Below are positions 36,481 to 48,790 of a stretch of 64,000 nt of DNA, one piece after another. The position numbers and the translations under genes are program-made. The notes beneath the pieces were generated by a model that was not told where the DNA came from, searched no databases, and saw only the letters and a list, made by a program, of their open reading frames with translations. The stretch's first letter is position 1, and each line of letters starts with the position of its first letter. The DNA comes from Temnothorax longispinosus (taxonomy: Eukaryota > Arthropoda > Insecta > Hymenoptera > Formicidae): positions 14,559,444 through 14,623,443 of the forward strand of contig NC_092361.1 in NCBI RefSeq assembly GCF_030848805.1. Direction: 5' to 3'.

Positions 36481-39400
36481 GAGCACCGAACTGACAGCTT
36501 GTATGGTGCTTACTGGGAAAGAACTTAGTTCGAAGAGACTTATGTAGAATAATTGCTTACACATATATAGACTCACACGAGCATAGTCACCATTTCCATT
36601 AGTATTATACTAGTATTGTAATTTAATAGTATGCTAGTTATATATACTTGATAATAAGCATAAACTTGAAAATTCAAAGACTTAGCTTTATATCTACAAC
36701 GAAGTAGTCAACTAATCCTACTCGTTAATATCATATAATCTCTTGTATAACAGAGTCTTGCATAATGCATATTATTCCCTAATATGAAATCACTTAATTA
36801 TTCACGGTACATAGTTTGAACATTATATCCAATAATGTTCAAATACCTGTATAGAATAATCGAGATCTCAACATCTCGGGTACTCGCAACCCGTCGCGTC
36901 GCGTAAAAGAGTCACGGTCGGTCTCGCTCCGCGTGTACTTGGCGCGAGACACTACCGTGTCTCTTGATCTCCGGAATATTTTAAATTTAATACGTTATCA
37001 GGATTTTTCAAAAGTTTGAATCGGATGGAAGATTGACAGCCCAAACAAATTATTTATATAATTTGTATCCAATTCCACGATCAATGAATGTATTCTAAAA
37101 ATAAATTCTACTCATTGGGAAAAGTTTTTGCTCAACATATGGCTTTAATCGTGGTTAGGAAATATCTATAAGATATAATACGTCGATTTGTTCCGCTCGG
37201 TAGGACGCAAGATGTTAGGCGGATCGTTTGCAAGCCTCGTGAAATGCATGAAAACAGTGACTCGATTCGACGGGATCGAAGTGATTTAATGGTCTCGCGT
37301 ATTAAAGGAGCTCTAATCCCGTTAGCGAGACGGGTCAGGTGGACGGGAATGGGGATGATCTTGTTCTAACAACGGTCTCTCGGTGTTTGTGACTCATCAG
37401 AAGATTTAGTGACTGGTCTTACAGCTGCGTTATCCGCTTATAATTGTAATATAAAAAAATAAAATCATATCTCATGCTAATAGAGCATTCCGTGAAACAA
37501 GTTTATTTGTGGATTAAACTGTAATAAATTCTCAAATAAAATATCTATTAAAATAAAATTACATTTTAAAATTTATCAAAAAAATTTCTCTTGTATTTTT
37601 TTAAGGCATAATATTTCGGTAAAATACTTTAATTTTTAAGACTAAATGTCTTTTAAAACATTCGTTAAGAAGTTAGATTGTTAGATAGTAAGTCTGCGAA
37701 TAATAACGCTTCAATAATCGTGACTTTCGTCCCTGTACGTTTGGTAAATGTGTGTGTGTGTGTGTGTGTGAGAAAATTAAATAATATCAGTTCGATATCG
37801 CGATTACCGTGCTGAAAGCTTTTCTTGCTGTCTAAAGATTTCGCTACGGCATCATTGTCTAATGTCTACCAAAACCGCTATACCAAGTGAATGGTGGAAC
37901 GCACGCGACAAGCTCCCTTGCGCTTTTCAGACTTGCCTTCTTCTCTCGTCGCGTGACTCAAAACGATTACCGATGCCTTTGCCCTAGCAGGGAGCACAGT
38001 TCGTTTAGCTTTGCTTTTGATTGGGGTAGGTTCCAAAGTATAACCGGAGCGTGTTATCGCGATGCAACGAAAGACTTTCGTCTATGCCGTGACGAGGTCA
38101 GTGACGGTCGACCCGTTAATTAAGATCTCGAATAACGAATCCTACGAAAAATTCGCAAATACGATTCGCATGATTCGAACACAATTAAATCCATTATAAG
38201 GGTTGTTTTTCCGACGTACGAGACATTCCATTCTCTTTGACTCGTATATATTCTTTTTATTTAATACCGCTAAGTGAAGACACTGTCAACACAAGGTGCA
38301 AATCATGATGGTATATTTAATGTCGAGTATATGTTAGCGGGAATAAGCAACTTTAGATAAAATTTTCATTTCCACTTAGCATTCGGTCGATTTGGTCAAG
38401 CTACGAGTATGACTAATACCGCGAGCGCGTCGAATGTCAACACGGGACGTGAATCGGAGGCGGGCGGACACGTTTAGTGCTAAATATGCGCCGAGAATAC
38501 GTACGCGCGGCCTTTGTCTCCTCATGCGTACGTACTACGTACGCCGCGCCCGCGCCGCGGCCGTGTCGGCGTCAGAGCGGCTGTTGACTTTGATATCGAG
38601 GTGAGCCGTTATATGTACGTAGCCAATGGTAACGCCGGCAGGCAGGCTATCCCTGACAGGACAGGGGCCAGATGGTTGTCGTAGGTTAGTGATCGATAAA
38701 AAACCCATTTCCCCCGTGTATGCGCGCGCGATGGCCGTGCATTACTACTTCTATTACAAGCCCTGCGCGCGTTTTACCGTGTGCCGAGGGTTCGAGTGGC
38801 GTCATCGTCATCGCGAGATCGTTTTGTTGCGTTCGTTCGCGCGGAAGATCAATGGACAGGGCGACGACGACGACGAGCCGAACCGAGCCGAGCAGGCCGG
38901 CGCGGCCGGGGCTTGTTGAAAAGCACGGAAATGGGACGCACGTATGAACGGTAATGCGACCAAGGAAGTGCACACAAACTGCACGTTCAACGAGCACCCT
39001 ACGAGTTCGTTCCGCCTCGATATACGGGAGACTCGGGATCGAAAGCGAGACAAACTAGTTGAGTATTCGTCTCAAGTGCCATTCTGCGATGGCCAGGGGT
39101 GAAATGTAACAAAAGACCGTGTGTGACGATTGTTTATAATTCTTTTTATTGATTATAATTATATTATCGGTATTTTATTGATATATGTTTATTATATCAA
39201 TACGTAAAGGCGAACCGAGTCTTTATATTCGAACATTGCACAGTTTGTTACGAGTCTCTAATTCTTGTCTTATGCCATTTTCCTTGAACATGGATATAAA
39301 TTGTTTTAATATTCTGATTATATAAAATTTCCAGATATATATTTTTATTATATATGTATTTTTTTTATTCCCAGGTATACGTATCTTAATATATGTGACG

Positions 39401-40020
39401 TTGTTAGAACAGAAGTTTAATTATCCCGATGTGTAGCATAGGGTCACGCAAATATCGTTACGATCTCAGCGCAACCCTCACTCATTGTCAGTCCGTTCCT
39501 GCGAGAAACAAGCAAATAAATTGAACACGTGCATCTCTTTTACGGTATAGGTGCATCGTTACGATGTCTGTCATCGGGTAGAATTGCTATTCTCGATCGA
39601 TCGTGCATTCGCGATATTATCTAAAATATCAATACGAAATTATGCAAAGAAGTGTGCAGGTCATTAATGTAATGAATGCTATTCTTCGCTCATATCAGAG
39701 ATAATTCCAGCATATTTCAATAATATTATTTAAATCCGTAATGTATAATAAATATATGTAATATTATATGCATAATATATAATAATCGTACGTAACGTAA
39801 TATTATGTACGCTAATATAGCCCAAAGGTGGGGCTGAAGGCGTTTATAACTCCAACCGAAGTTAATAACCTTAAAAAAAAAAAAAAAAAAAAAAAAAAAG
39901 TGATACTATCTGATTTCTCGATAAAGTTGGAGGTGCGATTTAATTCTCCTTGGGCTCTCTAGAGAGATACATTTGTATCGCAAATATTTTCACGCGTCTC
40001 GAAGCACATTTTCATAACGG
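36481..40020. other. Gene-poor AT-rich DNA with one GC-rich patch
   Basis: Mostly AT-rich. A CpG-rich patch lies at about 38400-39070. A (TG)11 run occupies 37749-37770 and a 27-A run 39873-39899. No coding exon is recognised. Confidence 0.4.
39873..39899 (+). repeat. 27-nt poly(A) run
   Basis: Uninterrupted A run preceded by AATAACCTT. It could be a retroposon tail, but no flanking target duplication was found and no body sequence is recognised. Confidence 0.8.
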
Positions 40021-41228
40021 CTACTCGTCTTTAACGAACGCTGCCTCTCGCTCCACCGAGGATGTTTTGGTACACGGACGCCGAGGCTTCCCGTCTTTAA
40101 AATCCTTTCGTGCGCGTGCGGCAATATGATGTAACGCGGCGATGTACACGCGGCGGGGCCGTTCGCGCAAAAATACACGAGACGCACGCACGCACGTATG
40201 CACGCATGCTGGTATGCGCGCACGAACGAAAACACGCCCGTGTCTAAAAATAGTCGGGCGTGAGTCAACTCGTGGGTCTAAATAGGAGGTTCGCCGCATT
40301 TAGAGCTCGTATCTAGATTATATACGGTCCACATACGCGAAATAACCCAGAAAATACACGACTGAAAGAAGGTCGATTGTAACGCAGCCGCTGACGCGCG
40401 CATCCACGAAATGCGATGGGCCGGAATAAAACGCGACAAGATACACGCCTTCGCTTGGCGAGCGTTAGCGCCGCCGAACGGGTCGGGAATTCCTGTCAGC
40501 GGCAGAATCCGACGCTCCCTTCGTCCCGATTGCGATTACCCCGCGTGTTTGTTATTCATAACGAAATTTGCCTCCTCGATATTGGCAAGTTGCCCGTACA
40601 ATGAAATAAAATGTTTTTTTTTCTCTCGCGTCCACACGACTGTCGCGAGCGCAACTGAAAGCAGAAAAATCTCGCGAGGGAGAAATCTCAGTCGGAATTT
40701 CGTTCGTTCGGCGATGATGTAATTACGACAATTTATGAATGAAACATTCGCTCTCTCTGATAAACGTAATCGCGGGGAACTTTGATCGCCGGGGCAAATC
40801 TCGACTCCTTTTCGCTGCGAGATCGAAAGCTATCGCGCGATAATTACTCATCGGAGTCTACGTCATGACAAATGAAGCAATTTGCGCGTTCGGGAGTATC
40901 GTACGCGTTTGCGGTCGCGGCGTTGATTAAAAAGAGCCTGGGATCTGAAGGGACCGGTTTGGGTCGTGCTACGTACGAAAGAAAAGAGTCGCGGGTGGGT
41001 CGTAGGTCGTAGGACGACGCGAGGGGGTGTTGGAAGAGCAAGTAAAGTCAGAATTACACGCGTCCTCCCGAGGAAAATTCAATTCGCGGTCACTTTGACG
41101 TCTCCTCTCGCCGAGAGTCGAGTCCGATACCCGTGCCGATACGGCACTCTCTCCACGAGGTGGATATGACCGTCTTTGTTCGGGCCGCTCGACTACATCG
41201 CGCTCCCTTCCCCCTCGTGCCGCGTCAC

Positions 41229-41234
41229 CGCCGT

Positions 41235-41271
<37 letters not shown>
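41229..41271. repeat. (CCG)n trinucleotide repeat
   Basis: Nearly pure CCG repeat, about 13 units. Confidence 0.9.
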
Positions 41272-41970
41272 CCTCGTCGTTTACGAGCGCACAATCTCGA
41301 CAGTTTTATCCTGTTGCCTATATCGCGTCGCGTTCTCTCTCCGCTGGTGCCCGTGTATCGGGACACACGGGCACGGCCGCAGACTCGTACGTACGCGGGG
41401 CGGCCGGTAACAATTCCTAACCAAAAAGCCGGAGTCACCCTCGCCTCCTCCTCCTCCTCCCCTTCCCGGGTGCGTCTGACTGCGACCGTCATCGGAGCGC
41501 GGCGTCGAGACGGCGGCTGACGCCGGGGGTGGCGGCGGAAAGGGACGAGGAGCGAAAGAGGAGTAGGAGGAGGAGGGTACCAAACACCCGGCGTAGGACC
41601 GTGGAGAGAGGCGGAAAGGGCGAGAGAAAGAGAAAGGGGGAAGGAAAGAGTCGGGGGTTTCGGGGACACCCGTCCGAAAGAGGTGGCGGTGAGAAAAGGA
41701 CCGATGACGAGGCGACGGGACGAGACGAGGGAGACGGCGCGATTGTCTGCGCGAGGGAGAGAGCGAGCGCGCGAGCGAGCCCGGGCGCGTGTCGACGGGT
41801 GAGGGGGGGGGAGGGGAGGCAAGAGGGAAGAAGTGGAGTACGGACCGACGGCGGCGGGCCATGGGGCCGCGGCTGGCTGGTGCCGGGGGAACGGGACTAG
41901 GTATTCGCGTGACGTTGCGTCTAGACGCCCCCTCCATCTCAACCCGAAACGACGGTACGGCGCGGAGCCG

Positions 41971-42049
41971 CGGCGGTGGCGGTGGCGGTGGCGGGTGGCG
42001 GTGGTGGTGGTGGGTGGTGGTGGTGGTGGTGGCGGTGGCGGCAGCGGCA
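41971..42049. repeat. (GGT/GGC)n trinucleotide repeat
   Basis: Imperfect GGT and GGC triplets over about 80 bp. Confidence 0.9.
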
Positions 42050-42250
42050 GCCAATGTAGTCGAGCGAGGAGCGAGAAACGTTTCGGGTTTCGGCTCCCTC
42101 TGGTCCACGTGCACGCGAATTGGCAACGGTCGGCGTTTCGATCGCGCGTTGTTAGATGGCAACATGCGGGGTTCGCTGGATTACGAACGGACGTATAAAC
42201 ATGAGACTTGCCCAATTTGGAGAGGCAGATAGATAAATAAATAGATAAGA

Positions 42251-45200
42251 GGAGAGAAAGGGAGAAAAATGTTTTATCCGATTATTCGTAGATAGACACA
42301 TGTAATCTCGAACTTCATTTATTCATTTATCGGATTTTGTTTTTCTGTGTATAAAAACTGAAAAGAAACTACAATGATAATCGGAAATCAATCTAAAAAA
42401 AAAAAAAAAACAATTTTAAAAGAGGATTTAGGTCGGTGACGATACTTCTATTAAAAAATTAATCTATGTTATACTTAAATCTCGCAAAAAAAAGATATTT
42501 TTACGTAATTATACAATTTTATTATTAATTTTCAGCAGCAAAGTTATATTTTTCTCACGTTGCAAAAAAGTAGCGCTTTCCCGGAGTTTTATTATTTTAC
42601 GTTAGATCTTTATTTTTATCCCGTAGTTCTCAATTAACTTTGTTAATTGAGAAAGATATTAGCAACATATCGACCTCATTTGTTCGATTGGAAGATATTC
42701 TTTCGTTTATATGAAGAACTTAATCAGACATTATTTTTTAGGTGTTTTTTTTACCTTTAATATTTCTAGCTTTGTATCCATGTTTTATAGATGACAAGAT
42801 ATCACCATTTTAACATTTTTATCGTGATCTATCGATGATTTAATATATATCTGTAAAGAACACATCAATAATCTGTCGACCCCTATCTTGCTTACCAGAC
42901 GGTCTTAATGTTGTGTCGGGACATTGGTCACCCTGTCTGGCATGTATTTTTTCACGTACACGCCACGCACACGTACTTATCCGCGCGCCAGACGGGCAAA
43001 TAAAGCTCGATCCAGATTCAATGCCTCGTTTGGCTTCTTCAGCCGTCAACGAGAGCTATAACAATCGAATACGTGACAAGCGGTAGTTGCATGTGTTTAT
43101 GACGATCGCAGTCTGCGCTCGTAAAGCTCGATTGGCTAACTCCTTAAGGCATCCCTCGGTCCCCATGTTCCTTGTTTTAAGGCCGGGCAAACGCGCGACC
43201 AACTTTCCTAACGGGGATTATCGATGCGTGCCACCGGGATGCGTGTGGCATTAATTGATTTAAATACCAATTCGAAAATTAAATGTATTAAAGACCGTAC
43301 GTATCAAACTAATAGATAACAAACATTCATTAAAAAATTGGTAGTATAATTGAAACGAATCGTAGCGCGAGAACTACTTGCCTAAACACATTAAACTATA
43401 ACCTTATTTTTTTTGTTTTCCAAAGAACTTTGTATTTAACAAGTATATCCATTCATAAAAATAAGAAAATAAAATTGACTTTTTTTATAAGCGATATTTT
43501 TGAGATAAAAAAAAACTAATTTACTATGGTTCAATCATACGTAATCTCATATGTAATTCAACGGCAATCTTGTTTACGGTTTCGCCAATAGCATTAATAA
43601 ATAATAGTACAAATGATACACAGGATAGATGAAAAGATTGTACTTGAAAGCAACGAATAAAGGATTGCTGAATAAAGGATTAAGTACGTAACCGACTGCT
43701 CTTGTATGCAACATTATTTCACGCCCGTTTTTTTTGTCAGTCGCTCTACCGCGTCGTTCGCAGAAAAATACGTGTTCGAGGGAAATTGGATTCGAAATGT
43801 GACCGTCGAATCGTGTCACCCGGGGTTGTCGCATGGGCTACCAACAACCGATAAACGCAAGCGATTCGATTTGCGTTCGATTTCGCCGAATACAAGGCGT
43901 CTCTATTGCGAACGGCGACGATATCGCCGAGAGAAATTTACCTAAGGTGATTCGCTCGAAACAGGCACGCGTATGATCGGGAGACGGAAATGGTGGAAAG
44001 AGGATGTAAGAGAGAAAATAGGGGATGACTGGGATGAAGGGAAGAGAAAGCGCGCGCGTTATCGCGCTTTCGAAAGGGGACATTCTTTGCGGTCACGATC
44101 ACAGAAAATAGAGGAGGAGATTGCGCGCTTATACAGGCAGGCTTAAACTGTTATATAGAATATCGTAAAAGGAACGGATATCCTATCGACGAAGAAACGG
44201 AGGAGATTGAGCGATTGAAGTGTACGTTTTATAGCCGTATCAGCGAACGCGAGAAGATACGCTTTAATTATTTAGCTTCTATTTTGTTCCGGAAGACAAA
44301 TTCACCGGAGATAGATAAGAAGGTCAATTTTATTGAGTTTTGTAAAAAATAATCTAAAGAATCTCGCCCAAAATGGGCCATTGGCGTACAACATTGAATT
44401 ATATGCCATTTTGTAGGTATTGTTGTGTACATCATTAGAAAAATAAGTTTAGATTCTGGGACGGTGGGCGAGAGAGAAGTTATATATAACCGGTTCAATT
44501 ACCAATCTTAATATATGTATACTTATTCATTATTGTCTTCACCGTTATAATTGTCAGAAAATGATATAAAAATATCTTCAATATGCTCCGACAGTAGCTT
44601 GATTCTTGCGTTTGAGTGTCTTTTTTCTTTCGGCCGAAAAATGTAAACCGGCCGCAAGCCTGACTTATTGTTAGCCGAACAACTCAATATATTATTTTGT
44701 ATAAAGTTAGTGATATTATAATATTTAAGTTAAATAGGGTAAAGTTTTTAGTGCTAATTAGCTAATATTACATATGGTATTATGTGAAATTCACGCCCCA
44801 GAAAATATCTTTTCCAACGTTTTTGAGACTTGTGTGTGAGACTACTATTATTATTTCTATCAACCTCCTCTACAAATGCATATAGTCAAGTGTTTACGTT
44901 CATGGCTCAAAACCCTTTAATAAAATGAGCGAGATTCTTTTATCTAGAAAATATCTTATGTATAATATTAACATTTTAATAAAAATTTTAGATGAATTAT
45001 ATCCTATCTTTATACGTGTATCTGGAGACCCAAAAACGTACATATTACAAAAAAATACGTCGATATATATATACATAAATAAGTGCATTAAAATCGTTTA
45101 ACAAAATTGATACTCGCTTATATGATTGGCGGAATCGAAGCAATTGAATCCGATGACCCTGCAGAAGTGGGAGTCGACTGGCGAGAGGAAGATGTGGATT

Positions 45201-47240
45201 GCGAGAGGCGAGAAGAGCCGTACGAAGGAAAGTACGGGAGAGGAGCGTCTTCGTTTTGCAATTAAATTTAGTCGTCGACCGAGAAGCACGTTTTTAAAAT
45301 AGTTCCCATTCTTAGCTAGTTAGCTTGCCATGTAGGCACGTAAGCAACGCGACGATACGTCCTAACGGCGTCTTTAGTGTTATAGTCGTGACGCGAGGAT
45401 CTTCTCGGTTGATTCCAAACTTCCCGGCGGTATCATTCAGCACGGAAACCAAAACAGCAGCGTGTTTCTGAAAATACGTTGGATCCTTCGCATAATTTCG
45501 CTTAGTCTGCAGCCTCGTTAAGGGTGATCCGTACAAAAATGCGCCCTTCTTTTCACTTAAATATAGGTATCTCTATTCGTAATCTTCGTGTTTTATAAAG
45601 TTTACAAGTTACGACACTCTATAGTTTACTTTCGTACATCTTGTCTTTTAAACGTGCAACTTTTTTTTAATTTCGCATGTATATTTTTGTGTAGATTCGA
45701 ACTGCGAAATGTCTTTCGTCGATGACGTGCGTTTACAAACCACGAGTGTGCGTTCCATGCTCTCGTGTACGCGAGGCGATGCGTGACGCGAGTGACGCGC
45801 GTGTTTCACGTACTTCACGTCACTCTTTTCTTGCAGCTGCAGGATATTATTATCCTTCGGTTGTAGTCATAATAGAAAATAGTAGCGAGCCGCCTTGGAC
45901 TTGTGTTAGTAATATCGCGTGAAATGGTAAAAAAAAACCGTAGCAGATGCTGCACTGTTTAGTCTGAGACCCACTTAGCTCGAGTTTACTACTATAGTGC
46001 ATATAGAGTGCAGTCTGACATATCGCCCCATATTGAACTATCGACGTATGTATATGCGAGAATGCAATCCGGATCAACGCACACAGAGCGTAAAAGATAA
46101 TAGGGCGCGCCTTGCTTAAACGTTATAACCCTTGTGCCTATGTCATTTGAACTAATTATTCGCAATTATCGATTGGTACGTTACTCGAGTGATAATCCAA
46201 CCGTGCTATGCGATTTGACGATTAACCATAATTATAAGTGATTGTTCAAAATCGCCTGCGTAAATGTCATTGTGCATAATTAAGCGCGGTATTGAACGCC
46301 TAATTACGCGAATTATATTATTATTTGATTTAATGCACACATGCAAGGGGGATATTTGACAACGCATCAAGTAATATCGTAAAAATATAAACATAAGAGC
46401 GAGAAATTTAGTCATAAATGAAAGAATTTTTTAAAGATAAAATGATTTAGAGATAAGGATATGTCTAATTGTAAGTTATATCCTTATTTCTAAATTATTT
46501 TATGGAACGTTTATCTTTAAAAAATTCTTGATTATATTTTTACGAGACATGCGGGTCATATTTTAGGATTTAATAATGTAAAGATAAATCTTAAGAAATC
46601 GTGTATGTGACACACGAGGGAGACTTACGGGAGTTCAGCCTGACATGAAAGAGGCAGGTCGTTTTCAAGCAGGGAAAAAATATTAGGTACTCTGGCCGAG
46701 TGTGATATTCGAGTGTGAGTACATTTTATTGTAAAAGAATCGGAACATTAATAAAATAATGTTTGGTTATTTGTAATCAACTAAATAAGTAATTAATTAA
46801 TTGTTACAAACATTTTGGTAATTTGACATGATATTCTGACGCGTCGGCGTACATATCGGAATTAACAAAAGACAGAAAACTTTCGATGTCATATGCTTGA
46901 GATAAAGTAGATAGGGCTGTGTGCACGCGAGTTAAATAAAATCGCAAAATCACTTACTATTATTCTATTTGTTATATTTATCATGTAGTTATACTTTTTC
47001 TCTCTTTAATTTTTTAAAATTAAATTCGCACATACAATAGTAAAACTTAATTTTTTATTTGGTGCCAAGCAAATTTTATTTCAACAGAATTTTAATTTGA
47101 GATTTAGATATTTAAAATATTGGGAGAGGATATATCGTTTGATTCAATTTTCCAATAAATACCATATAACTATAATTATAATATAACAAATATTCTATAT
47201 ACATATTAGCTATATAAATATTTTTTATACGGTAAATATT
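42251..47240. other. Gene-poor AT-rich DNA
   Basis: No splice-consistent gene found. Two frames look slightly more protein-like than their surroundings: minus 45312-45536 (…KHAAVLVSVLNDTAGKFG…) and plus 45122-45265 (MIGGIEAIESDDPAEVGVDW…). A 108-bp hairpin lies at 46422-46529. A modest GC patch lies at 43020-43200. Confidence 0.35.
46422..46529. repeat. 108-bp imperfect hairpin
   Basis: AAGAATTTTTTAAAGATAAA at the left is exactly mirrored at the right end. Inner ATTTAGAGATAAGGATAT also pairs with ATATCCTTATTTCTAAAT. It may be a small MITE or a structured RNA source. Confidence 0.65.
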
Positions 47241-47875
47241 TATTCCAATATTAATAACACTTATCGCGAAAAGAATGCCGTCGATATGAACCGCCGTGCA
47301 ATATCGCCGCGCGTATAAATCTCCGATCGAGAACACTACCCGTCGGTGGTTTACATCTCGGCGAGAGACACGCGAACGAACGAGGGAAGGGGGGGGGAGA
47401 TCGCGACAAAAATGTCTTTGTCGGTGCCTCCGCGCACATACTTCGACGGCCCAACAATTACATTCCACGCGTCGTTCCGCGTCGTCCATCCCCGAGAGTT
47501 CGTCTCTCCTTCGACCCCCCCCCCCGGCGCATCCCCTCGCCCCCGTTCTATATTCCATTTGTGCAATTCTCCGAACGGTTCCCGCCTGGAAAATTTCGAT
47601 ACACGAGACGCCGCGCCGCGCCGTACGGTCACTCGTGAGATCAAAGCTGCACCCTTTACGTGCCCGGCATTTCAATACGTCTCTACCCTGTCTTCGACGG
47701 ACTTGGCCCCGGATTCCGCTTTTGATTTTCGCGCGAGAGGGTGTCGCGGTGCCACGTCGCGCGTCGTGACGTTTCAATTTGTACCTTCCCGGGCAAATTT
47801 ATGGACGACTTTGGAGATTTGCGCTGTATTGGCTGGCGCGCGTCGCCTCGGGAGCAAAAAAATCTCGATCAGCAA

Positions 47876-47932
<57 letters not shown>
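47876..47932. repeat. (TC)n microsatellite
   Basis: About 57 bp of TC dinucleotides with one T-run interruption. Confidence 0.92.
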
Positions 47933-47936
<4 letters not shown>

Positions 47937-48737
47937 ATCTCTCACACGCGTTGCTGAATTAACAGTTTCACCGGACAGAAGGTTTATACGCAAATGAAAT
48001 TTATGCTTTATGTGCACAGACGTGGAATGCTCTTCACGAATTAATTTACGGCAACGTTACGCGCACATATGTTCCAAATGTGCGAACATAATTTTTCGAA
48101 ATATTGATAACGGCTGCCAAATGTGAAATACGATTTGAATGACGCTCTATGGAATCATGTGGTAAAATAATGGATCTCCTCTCTTGGGTGTATTTTAAAC
48201 GTACTCGCAGTCGCTCGTATAATATTATTCTCTCTGTATCTTTCGCATATTATCCCGCGCCGTGTAATGATACGGGTGCGTGCATATGTACCGCGTGTGT
48301 GAAGAGCGCGCCATACGTAAATGCGCATGCACGCAATACATACAGTATTTACCTTTACATCCGTAGCGTCGTGCGAATTTTAGATTTTCAAGAAGTTGAG
48401 GAACAAGACATTTGTTAACAAATGGAATAGATTAAATTAATTTCCAATAACTCGTCTACGAAATGGATCAAGATATACGTCATCAAACCGTAACGAAATG
48501 TACTCTATTTGATTTTTCTTGTTTCTACATAAATCAGGTATCTGAGTTCAAACGTTAAACGCGCAAGGTTAATTGCTTGTACGGGGACACATGAGTAACG
48601 GAGACCCTTGTTTTTTTATCCGTCGAACAGGCTTGCGGCGAAAATTTATTTGGCTAAGGGCATCGTCGGCGAGGCTGCCTCTCGCTACGACACTGTACTC
48701 GCAATATGTCTGCTCGCAGTCTGAGTGGTGGTGTAGC

Positions 48738-48790
48738 GACGGCGGCGGCGGCGGCGGCAGCAGCGGCAACGGCGGCGGCGGCGGTGGCGA
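48738..48790. repeat. (GGC)n trinucleotide repeat
   Basis: Imperfect GGC/AGC triplets within a GC-rich island. Confidence 0.85.

Larger units (their letters stand above)
40021..42250. other. Strong GC/CpG-rich island with triplet repeats
   Basis: Densest at 41090-42180. It contains (CCG)n at 41229-41271, a GGT/GGC run at 41971-42049, G-runs near 41802-41816 and the 14-mer CGTCTAGACGCCCC at 41918-41931. Long open frames on both strands (up to 340 codons) are Arg/Pro/Ser/Gly-rich mirror products of stop-poor GC-rich DNA, not proteins. A promoter or long 5' UTR is plausible but unproven. Confidence 0.45.

Noticed and set aside
38780..38810. tRNA-like T-loop (GGGTTCGAGTGG)
   Set aside because: No matching acceptor, D or anticodon stems around it.
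39840..39899. SINE ending in the 27-A run
   Set aside because: No Pol III boxes or flanking target duplication could be recognised; kept only as a poly(A) repeat.
41193..42232. Long open frames up to 340 codons on both strands in the 41-42 kb island
   Set aside because: They overlap in several frames and both strands, and consist of Arg/Pro/Ser/Gly runs from CCG and GGT repeats and CpG-rich DNA. No domain or splice structure.
47112..47957. 221- and 203-codon frames around 47.5 kb
   Set aside because: Stop-poor CpG-rich sequence; the plus frame ends in a poly-(Ser-Leu) run produced by the TC microsatellite.
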